Program-made: the position numbers and the translations under genes
Part shown: in pieces, positions 46,314 to 57,249 of the stretch
Layout: each line of letters opens with the position of its first letter
Position numbering within the stretch: position 1 is the first letter of the stretch
Source of the DNA: Mastigamoeba balamuthi
Lineage: Eukaryota; Evosea; Mastigamoebida; Mastigamoebidae
Reading direction: 5' to 3'
DNA: 64,000 nucleotides
Assembly (NCBI GenBank): GCA_902651635.1
Contig: CACRSC010000006.1
Location: 351,320-415,319 of the forward strand
The notes under the pieces: generated by a model
The model's input: the letters and a program-made list of their open reading frames with translations, nothing else
Database searches by the model: none
What the model was told of the DNA's origin: nothing

Positions 46314-48030
46314 CGCGCCGATGGAAAGGTATTAACACAGGTGATTTCTCGCAATATCCTCGGAAAAATCCCACCACCAGCAAATAATCCCCCACTCAAT
46401 AATTGTGAGAACTCTGTTGAGTGAAGGCCGGCCCCAGTCATCATTGCTGAGATGCCTATTGCGTGATGAATAACTATTGGATCTCTTGTCAAAGAACAGG
46501 GGCCATTTGGAAGGGGAAAAATACCCAAAGTGCGGCTGTCAGGGGGCATATTTAATTACTAAATCTTCTTGGGTTGATGGAAAAACTCAGGTTCGGGTGA
46601 GCTAACCCAGGTTGACAAACCCAGGAAACCTTAAATGATTGAGTTCCCTGCGGGCGATCCATGTCACCTGCATTCCAGGATTTGGTTAATCCTGGACTGC
46701 ACGATTGGTGCAGGGACTGCAACTTTGCAGATGGTGTTCTCATCTCTCTGTAAGCAGCATGCCATGACAGTGACCATAAGCTCAGTGGGCGTCCATTATG
46801 ACATGAGTGTGCATTTCACATAATCAGTCTTGCCTTCTTGTTCTCTCTGAAATGAAAAGGTCTTTCACATGAGTAAGAATTATATATGGCATCTCCAATT
46901 AGATTTCTCTCCAATCTTATGAGATGCATACCACAAACTATAACCTCTTCCTATGAGCCATCTGATCCACTTCTCTGAAGTGGCTGTCTTTCTTTCTTAG
47001 GATCCTGAGATTGAAGAGATTGTAGAAGAGATTAGATTCAATCTGTTTTCTTGAATATCACCACAGTTAATCAGTATTTGGTTCTGGACATTATGAATTA
47101 AGAAGAAAAAACAACAACTGATCCCTCTGCTGAGATTCCAATTTCAACATCAGAGAGAACAAGAAGGCAAGACTGATTATGTTTTGGGATATACTTTTTG
47201 GAACAACAGGGCTTTTCACAGAGCAGCTTTCTTGGCTGATTTTCTGGCCTTTTGTAAGTATTCATTCTGAAAATCCACTTCTAGATATGAATTTCCTCTT
47301 CAGGTACTTAAGAAGATTCTTGTTCAACAAACAGGCCAATACTATCAAGAGATGACAGAGTTAACACAACTCAGCAATAAGAGATAATGCTGATTTGTTT
47401 TCAATTGCATGCTATCTTATTTTATAAACATAGATTCTCTTAAGTACTGTGTTAAGTCATCATGCTGATGCTCTAAACTTGCGAAAAACCACAATATGCT
47501 TAGGTATGAAAAACTTCAAAGCTGATAAGAAGAAGTTCTCAGGTATAATCATAATTACCACACAGTCAATAGATTAACTTGGCACGTTAGTTCACCTTCT
47601 TAATAGGTTTCTGACAAAGAAAGAGAAGTAATAAGAGAATTACTGAGAAGCACTCGTGGTCAAAAAACTCAGGAAAGTCAGAAAGAGAAGGACATTAAGT
47701 CAACTGACCAGGACAAGGACCACGACAGCTCTCTTCATGATGACTAAATAGATTATAAAGTGAATCACCATTTGACCATTACTAGATGAATGTTCAAATT
47801 TACACAGGAATTTGTTCACACAGAACCTTTTGAGATAATAAAGGTATGTTTACTCAATCTTGGTGCAAAAGAGTATTTGAAAAGAAGACTCTCAAACAAG
47901 ACTAATTTAAGTCCGATGCCATAAATGAAAGTAATTGAATCTGCACAAGTGGGTTTTTTCTGCTTTTCTCTCAGCAGTCCTACATCTCTCATTTGTTTCA
48001 CTTAAGTGTTGGCATTCTGCTCACTGCGCA
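46314..48030. other. AT-rich block, left part, no gene recognised
   Basis: Base composition drops sharply compared with flanking genes and codon bias disappears. Short ORFs (46635-46823, 47816-48001) have no recognisable motif. A few pieces look exon-like next to splice signals (for example DPEIEEIVEEIRFNLF after TTTCTTTCTTAG at 47000, and a GTAAGT at 47253) but I cannot extend them into a gene. Confidence 0.4.
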
Positions 48031-48385
48031 GTTGTGACGTGCTTAGAGACATGTGGGGACCAATGGCGCATCAGGAGGATGGTCCGTACTGCACGAGTCC
48101 TTGAAGGCTTGTCTTGTCGAGGAACAGGAAGAGGTCGGACTCTGAGCAGGACGACGCATGGCACATGTACAGCTCGACGACGTCAGTGCGTAGAGAACGC
48201 GGCTCTGCGAGCGAGACCTGATGTGCTCTCACCCATCGTGTTGCCACTCAGAAAGGTCGCTGGTCGGAGAGAACAGCAGGAACAGCAGGGCCTCGGCACA
48301 GGCATCGGGTCCGGAGCACAGGCACAGGGCCTCCACGAGCGCCGTGCAGTCGGGGTCTGACCCCGAGCCGCATACTCGCAGGAAT
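48030..48385 (-). pseudogene. Degraded duplicate of the middle of the large helical-repeat gene
   Basis: Closely matches 44275-44670 with several small deletions: shared words include AGGAACAGGAAGAGGTCGGA, CTGAGCAGGACGACGCATGG and CTCCACGAGCGCCGTGCAGT. Frames are broken, so it does not encode the protein. Confidence 0.8.
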
Positions 48386-48839
48386 GAAGGAAGATCAGCA
48401 CATATACCATCTTCTCTTTCGCCAAAAATCAAGGGGTGACGTTTGTGGGAAGAGCTGTTCGGCACGTTGGACGGTGGTAGCTCACGAGACGAGGAACTCA
48501 GAGGGCCGGGACCACATCGCTCCGGGATTCTCTCTTCNGCTCTCTGGCCTCGAGATTTCTGGCACGAGATTCCAGCCAGAAGGGTAGGGGCGCCACTTGC
48601 ATTGCATTGTTGGGCGATCAATGAGGAAAAGCAGGGTGCCCTCGACGGCCCCCGGCGCCGTCAGCAGAATAGAAATCACACAGATACCACAGATTTTTTT
48701 CTCTTTCTCGCCCAAAAATCAAAGGTGACGTTGGTGGGAAGAGCTGTTCGTCACGTTGGACGGTGGTAGCTCACGAGCACACGAGGTGAAGAATTCAGAG
48801 GGCCCGGGGACCACATCGCTCCGGGGATTCTCTTCAGAG
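48386..48839. repeat. Imperfect internal tandem repeat with contig join
   Basis: The block CCAAAAATCAA.GGTGACG, GTGGGAAGAGCTGTTCG, CACGTTGGACGGTGGTAGCT and the 65-bp sequence ending TCTCTTCAGAG occurs at 48420-48537 and again at 48712-48839. Between them 48640-48665 matches 45038-45065 in the large gene. A single N at 48538 marks another contig join. Confidence 0.7.
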
Positions 48840-50156
48840 TCAGCGGAATACAGACTCGATTTCGATGGCGCTTTGGTCGTACACGACGAGGGCCTCCCTG
48901 CCGTCTGCAGAGCGGACCGTGACCGAGTCGAGCTTGCTGCTCGGCGGGTACAGCGCCAGTTGCACGGGGTCGCCCTCTACCGTCTTGGTCCTGCCCACCC
49001 TCGCCCTGGCCTTGATCAGCCACTCCTGCGCGCGAGGCCCACAGGGCAGAGTGAGCACTTGCGGCAGGCAGGCAGTCAGGGGCCGGCGTCCAGGGCGCAC
49101 CGTCTCGGGGGACTTGGGGCAGTCCTTGGGGCTGTTGTAGAGGATGACCCCGCCGAAGCCCCTCTGCCGCGCGAGCGTGCCGCGCTTGAGCGACGTGCGC
49201 GTGACGGCGTCCGAGGCCCTGAGCCACATGACTGCCGCCGCGGGGCAGTGCGCGCTCCTGTGGTCCGAGTCGGCGCTCATGCAGAGCCTGCACTCGTGCG
49301 CGGCGTGCGCCTCGTTGCACCCGCGCGCCCTGCACCGCGCGATGCCCTCGGCGGGCCGCGGGCAGTTGCAGGAGCGGTGGCGGGCGTCCCTGTCGCCGCA
49401 GCTGCGGCAGTGGTGCGCCACGTGGGCCTCGCGGCAGCCCGTCGCCTTGCAGAACGCGCCCCCGGCCTGCGGGCAGTGCACAGAGCGGTGGTCCGCGTCG
49501 GCGTCGCCGCAGACGGCGCAGAGGTGCCGCTCGTGCGCCTCGAAGCAGTCGGGCGCCCTGCACTTGCGCCCCGGCGGCGCCTCGGGCACCGTCGCCAGCA
49601 GCGCGTACTCGACGGGCTCCTCGGCCGTCGGCTTGCAGAGCCCCGCGGGGATGCGCGCAAAGGCCAGCGCCCACCGCCACGACGACATCTGCGCCAGCAG
49701 CTCCGCGCTGACCGAGCGCCCGTCGGCCGCCACGAGGGCCGCGCCGCCCGCGCCCTCGGGGCCGTCGTCGTCGAGGTTCATGTGGTGCCAGCCCGTCTTG
49801 ACGCGCTCGAACCCCCGCGCCGCGAGCCACGCGCAGAGCTCCGCCACCCGCTCGCTCTGCACGCCCACCGCCCGCCGCCCGCCGCCGTGGGCCACGACCG
49901 GCGCGGAGGACGGGTCCGAGGCGTCCCACAGGCGCAGGCCCGCGACAAAGGGCAGCGAGGCGGCCGAGCGCGCGACGGCGGGCGTGCAGAGCGGGGCGTT
50001 GGCGAGGGCGAAGCCGCAGAGCGTCACGTGCAGGCCGCGCCACGCGGGCTGCTGGCCGCGGACGGCCGACGCCAGCGACGCGGGCCGCACGGCGTCCGTG
50101 GCCCCGGGCGACGGCACCAGTGCGACGCCGTAGCTCATCTGCGGGCCCTCGGCCAT
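48840..50156 (-). CDS. Protein with three Cys/His zinc-binding-type repeats and HxTL/HMNL motifs
   Basis: Read as one exon it has 438 residues; an in-frame segment (about 49025-49105, GTGCGC..GCGCAG) may be an intron. The N-terminal half contains [10 protein letters not shown] (His43) and [11 protein letters not shown] (His125), spaced like the two H-x-T/N-L motifs of 2H phosphoesterases. Three 30-residue repeats follow at ~199-228, 236-265 and 275-304, each C-x4-C-x3-H-x4-C-x2-C-x6-HR-x3-C-P, with cysteines and histidines kept, so each could bind zinc. The C-terminal part ([33 protein letters not shown]) is unrecognised. A nucleic-acid-end processing enzyme with zinc modules is a hypothesis. 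The GC-rich gene sits inside the AT-rich block. Confidence 0.65.
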   Translation of the reverse strand: MAEGPQMSYGVALVPSPGATDAVRPASLASAVRGQQPAWRGLHVTLCGFALANAPLCTPAVARSAASLPFVAGLRLWDASDPSSAPVVAHGGGRRAVGVQSERVAELCAWLAARGFERVKTGWHHMNLDDDGPEGAGGAALVAADGRSVSAELLAQMSSWRWALAFARIPAGLCKPTAEEPVEYALLATVPEAPPGRKCRAPDCFEAHERHLCAVCGDADADHRSVHCPQAGGAFCKATGCREAHVAHHCRSCGDRDARHRSCNCPRPAEGIARCRARGCNEAHAAHECRLCMSADSDHRSAHCPAAAVMWLRASDAVTRTSLKRGTLARQRGFGGVILYNSPKDCPKSPETVRPGRRPLTACLPQVLTLPCGPRAQEWLIKARARVGRTKTVEGDPVQLALYPPSSKLDSVTVRSADGREALVVYDQSAIEIESVFR

Positions 50157-50329
50157 CCTCCCCCGGCGGTGTGATCGTAGGCAACAACCACAGCGATTCG
50201 GTTTGACCGTGTGGCGAAATATCGCGTGATTCTAGATTGTGCGATGGAGAATATCTGGCCCACTGACCACCGACGCCGACAGATCCGGAGCCGTGGGAAC
50301 TGAACTACAAAGGCAAGCCACCAAGCAGA

Positions 50330-50600
50330 ACAGAGATGCGGGACGAAGTGGCTGAAGGGTTTGATCTTGGTGGGGTACCCGAGTCGACCGGACGCAACCG
50401 TACACAGTACCGCTGCTGCGCTCTTATCGGTGTGTGGCGGGACTCGTCGACGGTGGCTCGGCAGCGACGACAGTGACGGAAGAGGGCGGAGCTTGTTGGC
50501 GAGCCACTCGATGGCGGAGACGAGGGCCCCGCCCGAATTTCCCAGTTGATGTCGTTGACCCAGGGAACCTAGATTCTGCCGGTTTGCCAGATTCGTATCC
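50330..50600 (-). pseudogene. Fragment of coiled-coil family 3' end
   Basis: On the minus strand ALVSAIEWLANKLRPLPS and RVPPHTDKSAAA match the end and 3' flank of the copy at 41440-41560 (ALVFAIEWLADRLE, SPPHTDKSTAG). It is a short isolated piece 9 kb from the main cluster. Confidence 0.55.
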
Positions 50601-50916
50601 TTTTCGACCGTTGAGGTTTTTCTGCTCCGGTGGTGACGGGCTGGACAGTACGGCTGTGTCGGGGGGCTGCTTTGTTGTTGGAGGTGGTCTGCGACATCGT
50701 GTCGTCTGGAAAGACCACTTGTGGGGTGGGTGCTGCTCTCGGGATGTGCCGTATTTGTCGAAATGGTATGACCCGGCCTCCAAGATCTTCGGCTCGTGAC
50801 GTCGCTCAGGAGAGGCGGGGGTCCTGTAGCCCTACAGTTCAGTTTCGCATTCAGAAAATCCATTCGTCCCGCTGCGCTCCTCCCACCGGGAGTCCGCCCC
50901 CTCCTCATCAGAATTC

Positions 50917-51790
50917 ATGAAGCCCCTGCTCGCGCTCCTGGTGGCCACAGCTGGCGCTGCGCTGGGTGCCACGTGCGACTGCTACAACGAGTGCAGACAG
51001 AACGCGTCGGTCACTGCCGGCACCGCGACGCTGCTCGCGAGCGGCTCGTGCCCGTACGGCTCCGCGGTCCTCTTCAGCAAGCTGCGCGTCCAGTCGTCCA
51101 GCGGCGCCCTCTTCTCTCTCTGCACGAGCGAGTCCTCCTCTGCCGGCTGGTGCTACAACCGCTCGTCGCCCTCCAATGTACGTCGACTGTGGGAGGGTCC
51201 GCTCCCCTGGGGATCGATCTCAACCCCCGCACCTGCACTACTCGCAGACGACGTGCTTCAGCGACCTCAATGGGTTTTGGACGTCGTTCGGCACGTATTC
51301 GGTCACGGCCACGTGCAGAGAGCGGGCGACGCCGTGCGCGCTGCGATACCAGGTGCAGGCCACGTGCCTCCAAACCAGCTCGTTCGAGTGGGTCACTGGC
51401 TCGTGGTCCGCGTGCGGCGCCGACTGCCACAGGACCGCGCCCCTGTCGTGCGTCGAGGACGGCAAGAGGGTCGTCGGGCAGGGCAACTGCTCGGGCCTCT
51501 TCAAGCCCATGTGGCGCCAGAGGTGCACTGCGAGCGAGTGCCCGGGCGTGGAGCCGTCCCCGGGGTTCTGCCGGTGCTGGTGCAGCAACACGACCATCGA
51601 CGACGAGAGCTGGGCAGGGGACCTCCCGTGCTCGTCGAGCACGTGCGTTCATGATGTGTGCGCCCAGAACTTCAGGGCGTGCTTCAATCCTGTCGGCAAG
51701 GGCTTCATCGGAACCGTGTGCATGGGAGCAGCAGCCGGTCTCAGTGCCGCTCACTTCCTCGTGGCGCTGCTCGTCGCTCTGCTCTTTTAG
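50917..51790 (+). CDS. Cysteine-rich secreted protein with TSP1-like domain, probably GPI-anchored
   Basis: Two exons, 50917-51177 and 51248-51790 (70-nt intron, phase 0), 267 residues. MKPLLALLVATAGAALGATC is a signal peptide. The mature protein has about 25 cysteines. Around residues 140-195 FEWVTGSWSACGADCHRTAP, SCVEDGKRVV and RQRCTASECPG follow the thrombospondin type-1 pattern W-x2-G-x-W-S-x-C-x3-C. Several N-x-S/T sequons occur (NASV, NRSS, NCSG, NTT). The last ~20 residues (GLSAAHFLVALLVALLF) are hydrophobic after small residues, a GPI-attachment signal. It is likely a surface adhesin-type or structural protein of unknown ligand. It is divergent from the zinc-repeat gene. Confidence 0.8.
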
Positions 51791-53460
51791 CCAGTCGGCA
51801 GTTTCCCCGCCCAAGGAGGAGTGCGGTTTGGGGCGCTGGGCCCGAATCGAGAAAACCTCTGACGCAAACAGCGTGGCCGCAACCGGTAGCCACAACGCGC
51901 CTCCACTAATTTGCCCTCAAATTTGCCACCACATTTGCCACCTCTTCAGTTTTGAAACAGCATAACACTGCAGGCTCGGCCATGCCGCGCGCTGGGTTTT
52001 CCATAGGTACACAAAACGTCCAATCAATTTTGCTATCAAATTTGATGGCTAATCTGACCCCCAAAGTGTGGTGGCGCGTTGCAGGAAATAACTGTGCTTA
52101 ACTCGATCACGGCAATTTGACACAAACGGTATTCATTACGGTTTTTCGAGCCCAGGCTTGTGAGACCAAAGAAGCCCAACCGCCGAAAGAGAGCTTATGG
52201 AAAACCACTAAAATGGCCTTACTTCGGGGGCATAGGGCAAGGCGATTCTCGGGTTTGCACTCATGAGTGCCATGACAAAGGTGAGGGTTAGGCGGTCTGT
52301 GCAAGGGAGAATACTGTGACATTTAGCTGTCTGATATGTGCATCCAGTGCTCGGGGCATTTGATGTGGCGATCCAGCACGGCACGAGTTGAGTGCTGCAG
52401 ATAATCCCCTTGCACTATTGGCCCTTGTAACCAAATCCCCTCTCGTTTTGCACGCCTTTTCTGTGAGCATTTTGTTGATTGTTGTTTCAAACTAAAAGCA
52501 GTAAAAAGCAGGTCCCCGAGGTGATTTGGTTGAAAGAACTAATAACATGACACAAATTTGCCCTCGTTCTTGCCAGAATACTACTGTGCAGACTGTGCTT
52601 CTTCTGCTTGTGATGCCCAGTGATGCGTGAAGGGAGGGCAGAAGGCCCTATGGGAGTGAAGGAACTCACGGAGTGGTTGTGTTATTCGTGTGGTGACAAG
52701 AGGATGGATGAGGAATGCCTTTCCTTTGCTGGTTTGCTGGTTTCGTGGGGATGCAATCCCTCAGTCCCCTGGCATCACTTGGATCATTTATTTGCTCAGT
52801 TAAGTATCATTATCGATGTGATACCAAACAGAGTGAAGAAATGCCCCAAGCAGGAGCTGAAAAACATGTGCAGACAGTCTGTGCAGAATTCCCCGTGTGC
52901 TCATTCAGATGCTGCTTCTTATCAACCAATGTGGCTGGGCTGCACTTCTGAAGGGCCTTAATTATTATTATTCAGCCCTGCTAAGTGACCGTTTTGCTGC
53001 ACTGGTCACTGTAATGAAAGGCAGCCCACAAATCGTGGTAGACACACCAGGTGGCTGGATACCTGTGCAGAACCTGCAAGTGTCTGAAATGGTATACAGA
53101 GTGGAAGAAGCACATAAATGTCAAATAACCCTGGAAATGTGTAACATAATGAGCATTCGAATGAGCCCTGGATCATAAGTAAGACAATTTAACAGTGAAT
53201 AAGCTCTCTTGAATGCCAAGAAAAAAAGCAGCATATGTACCATGCAGTTTTAACCGAAAAAGGAAATGAAAGATAATCAAAATAGGTAAAGACCCGTGCA
53301 GATGCCCAAAAGCATACTGCACTAACCACGTAGGTAGTCTGTGGTCCCATGTGGGTAATGAATGCCAGCACTCTGGGCATTGTTAGACTTGAGTTTCTGT
53401 AGATAATATATCATTATCACGCAGCTGTGGCCCAGCTGCCTGATCGTGTTCATTGTGGCA
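51791..53460. other. AT-rich block, middle part, no clear gene
   Basis: Open frames at 52620-52961 (MDEECLSFAGLLVSWGCN) and 52897-53178 (QIVVDTPGGWIPVQNLQVSE) have a protein-like look but no family I know. They may be upstream parts of the element recognised at 53461-54484. The rest is non-coding in appearance. Confidence 0.35.
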
Positions 53461-54484
53461 AATGAGTCATAGAAGTTGTCCATATACTCAACATTCCCCA
53501 TGGTGATGAGCAGCTCCGTGACAACTGCTGTTGCAAGACCAATCTGAACATGGCTCAGTCCAGTCAGAATGGTACCAAGCCCTTATGAACGAACACCTAT
53601 GCATCCACATAAATGCATACACCGTGACTCCTTGACGAGTATGAGTAGAATTGGCACCACGCACCAGACTGCACTGAAGTGATCCCAGGTGCCCTTTCTG
53701 CACTGCTAAAGCTGACTTCCTCACCCACCGCCTATGGGCCTGCTCACAGCAAATCCAGTGGTGCACGAAACTCACAGCAATCATAGATATAGCCCCCACT
53801 GAACTAAAGCAATGGGCACATACCCAATCCACAAAATACAGAGATGCCACCCCTATGCATTACACACTAGCATACAGAGCCTGGGCAAAGAATCAACAAT
53901 CAGAACAACAACAACACACACAAGAAGAGTGGATCACCACCATGTGAGACTGGCTGGATGACATGAGCCACAAAGACAACTAAATGGCACATGAAGCACA
54001 AAAAAGACAAACACCAGACAACACCCCCAAAACCCCATTTAACTGCCCAGACACAACCTGCCCAACCAAACGATACAAAACAGTGACAAAAACACATAAA
54101 ACGTTCGTAGGATGACATGCAATACAATAATGACACCCCCAAGCTCCAACACACCCAAAAAGCCAACCCAGAGATGACTATCCTTCATAGCTCCCAAGCT
54201 AGACCACCCAGCACCATCTGTCCCACAACAGACAGTACAATGAGCAGAACCAGCCAACCCCCGTCACCACCCACAAACGAAAAACATCTGACACACCAGC
54301 CTCAGCAGCACCAGATGACATTGTCATTAAAAGAGCAATCAAATGCCACTGCACCCCCAATGTTGACCATAACCACATGATAATCAGCCTATTCAACAGA
54401 TACACAGACAAAGTGATGAACCAAAAACAGGACGCAGTACTGGAACCTGTCTTTCAGGAACTGCCCCTGGACATACCCCCCAAG
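53461..54484 (+). mobile_element. Decayed non-LTR (LINE-like) retrotransposon tail
   Basis: In the plus-strand frame around 53686-53785 the translation reads PRCPFCTAKADFLTHRLWAC, a C-x2-C-x8-H-x4-C knuckle of the kind that ends many non-LTR reverse-transcriptase ORFs. About 270 bp further on, FNCPDTTCPTKRYKTVTKTH is a second zinc-finger-like motif. No intact reverse transcriptase is visible and the frame is interrupted, so it is an old remnant. The right limit is the contig join at 54485. The class assignment is tentative. Confidence 0.4.
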
Positions 54485-54485
54485 C

Positions 54486-55265
54486 CCCACAACACGCATG
54501 CCCCNGGAGCAGGTCCGAACCACTTCTTGGCACTGGGCAGCAGGGTCCTGTCATAGATGTCACAGAGCTTCTTGTTCTTGGCATTAAGGTTGTACGTGAA
54601 TGTATGCAGGCATCCAAACCCTTGTACTGAAAAAGCAACCCCAGACATGCACTTTGCCTGGGTGCTTGACTTTGCACACCACATAGAGGTGAAACCTGAA
54701 CTGTCATGCTCCTCTTGGAGTACCAAAGAGCTTGAAGGATGCCTTGTCTGTTACAACCTGGTTTCAGTCCTGGTTCTGCCGAGTTTTAGGAAATAGCTTG
54801 TGATCTTCATGGTGGCATGCCGAAAGCAGAATTTTGATCATTGGCTTCTTGTAGTGGCACCCAGCAGTGTTCAAATGACGCCAAACAGTGTGTGAAGAGA
54901 CAGCAACCTGAGTTCTCTTCAGGCGCCCGGCCAGTGCCACAGATGAATCCGTGGAGTTCTGCTCTGAGAGTTTTGTGATTTATATATCATCTTGCACTGA
55001 AGTTATGCATGGAGTACCGGAGCAAGGCACATCCACAGCCTGTGAAACTGTCGAAATTGGCTCACTTCTTGGTCATCTTGGCAGAGCACCTGACCTGCTT
55101 TCCAGTGGCATTGGCCATTGTGTGAGGACTTGTGCTTCTGAAGGAATCACAACTCTTAGTGCTTCTTTTCAGTCAAAAAGATCATGTTTAAAAGTGATGC
55201 AATTCAAAAATCTCAAACCCAAATCAATAGAAGAATGCAATTATCTCTGCCGACCTAAAATATCT
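54486..55265 (-). mobile_element. Tc1/mariner-type DNA transposon remnant
   Basis: Minus-strand translation gives Tc1 transposase landmarks in order: TVWRRLN-like VSSHTVWRHLNTAGCHYKKP (54860-54915), VKHPGKVHVWGCF (54635-54672) and, in a neighbouring frame, LCDIYDRTLLPSAKKWFG (54525-54580). These match the H-T-H-to-catalytic-core linker, the VWGCFS strand and the LLPSA-x-x-LFG helix. Stops and frame changes are frequent and the 3' end is cut by the N at 54485, so it is inactive. A possible terminal repeat lies near 55240-55265. Confidence 0.65.
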
Positions 55266-57249
55266 GGTTATTTTATTCCAAATCGAAAAACACATTTTAG
55301 GAGGATAATGTAGATCGAGGAAAGTATGAACAAACTTATGACCAGGGCTGTAGGGTATTCAGTACTCAATTCAGAAGGCCACAGAGCAGATTAAGAACCT
55401 CAGCCATGGAGATCTCAGCATCCTTCTGCAGGTATTCCATTTCTGACATTTTCTGTTCATATCTTACATCAGCAGCTCTTATACCAGAGGTTTCACACTA
55501 TCACAGGCTACAACTCCAAGTCCCTGTTTGAGTTTTTAAGGGATCTGGTTTTCAAGTCAGAGAAGGCAAGGACTGCACTCTTCCTTTACCCAGAGAGTCA
55601 GTGGCAGAGATCAGAAGGAAAACGGGAATCTCAGAGAGCACACACTTCACCGGGCCGAGACAGCTAAGGTATGGCAACTCTTCTTCATTCTAACAAGCTT
55701 TCAGAAGGAATGGCAAGCCAGGCTCAACCAGCAGAAATAAGGAATGAAGGAACAAGCTGAGAAAGAACAACAGAAAGACCTTAACATTCACTTTTACATA
55801 TGGTCAGACAGTCATTGTCTAATGAGGTCTTTAGCCTACAAATTTAAGATGCTCTAGGACTGGATGAATCAGAATGCTGAAGTGCAGTCAGGAAAGAAGA
55901 CTCTGCGCTTCATTCTTTATGTCCTCTGAACGTTTTCAGAGGCCCATCAGAACTATCAGGCAGAAGTTAGTTGATAAATAAGCCCATGAAGAGTCAGTTC
56001 TTAACTCTCTTAGATAACATGCCAGGATCACTCAAAAGAAAAATATAAAAGATTAATACTGATTTGGTGTATCCCTTTTTGGGCCCTTCACAATGCTGTG
56101 CCACTCATGGCTTAACTCTTAATGGAGCTGTTATGAAGAGTGCTCCACGGTGGCCCTATCAGTCTCTTCTAGCTGCAGGATGGGTAATAGTAGGTACCTT
56201 GTCATGCAGAAATAGTATCTTCTCATGGAGCAATTCAAAACTGGACTCCTGGCTCTCCAGCTCCGACGAGCTGCTCATGACCAGTTCTCTGCAGAAGGAC
56301 CTCGAGATGTTTGAAGAGGGATTCGTCAACCCAGATGCGTCCTTTTATGGCCTGAATGATGCTATGACTGATCTAAAGGACTGCTTCATGGATTGTACTG
56401 CAGTGATGAAGATGATGCCCTCTTCTCGGATGAATCTAATACTAATTGTGACTAAAGTAATGAAATCAGATGACCATGAACATTGCAAGTCACTTTGTCT
56501 GCTTTGTATGTCTCATTGAATAATAATAACAGCAAAACTCCATACACTTTTCATGTTAGCTTATATGCTGGCAGAAACACTGTATCACTGTTAAATACAC
56601 TGGCATATAACTAAACTGTACTGCCAGCTCAAAAGAGCAAGAAGAGCAACTCAGAGAAAGAGAACAACCGAATCATCTTCAGGATCAAATCCAAGTTCTC
56701 TTACTCAACTACGTTGGCACAGTGTACAGAAGTGCATTAATAATAGCTATGTACCTGCTCTTGTAGGGAGCTAAAATGCAGAGTGACCTGTGAGAGTGCA
56801 CATGCAGTCTGCATAAGTGCTGATATCAAACAGCATGCCGTGTACTGCAGCTGGACCAGTATCAGTAGCAGCCCATAAGAATGAAGTGCCTGCACAATCC
56901 TCCAGCCTCCATGAGGGCCGTGGACGTGTTATAGTGCCTGCCCATCATGGCAGTGAGAGTGCATTGGACCCATTAGGCAATAGCACTCACAATACATTGC
57001 AGATCCCCCCCCCAGAGTTGTTACTTATACTTGGTAAGAACTTTCAAGGGTGCAAGTTGAGTATTTTCACCCACAAGTAAAAGGGTTTTATTTGTCTCCA
57101 TAAGCCTCTTGCTCCACTTGGTGAGCATAGCCTTAACACCTCGAGCATAATAGAACGCAGTTGTTCAGAGGGTCTTCTTCTCTATGTCTGAGATTTTGCA
57201 GGGCCTTCACGATGTCTGCCTGGTTCACGTCGTGCACTTAACAGTTCTG
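55266..57249. other. AT-rich block, right part, no recognised gene
   Basis: The longest frame (56064-56519, LEMFEEGFVNPDASFYGLND) has acidic, protein-like content but no ATG-linked family match. Exon-like pieces (FKSEKARTALFLYPESQWQ near 55550) do not join. The base composition is unlike the surrounding genes. Confidence 0.35.

Noticed and set aside
46635-48001. Small ORFs in the AT-rich block as genes
   Set aside because: Lengths are what chance gives at this composition, without motifs or codon bias.
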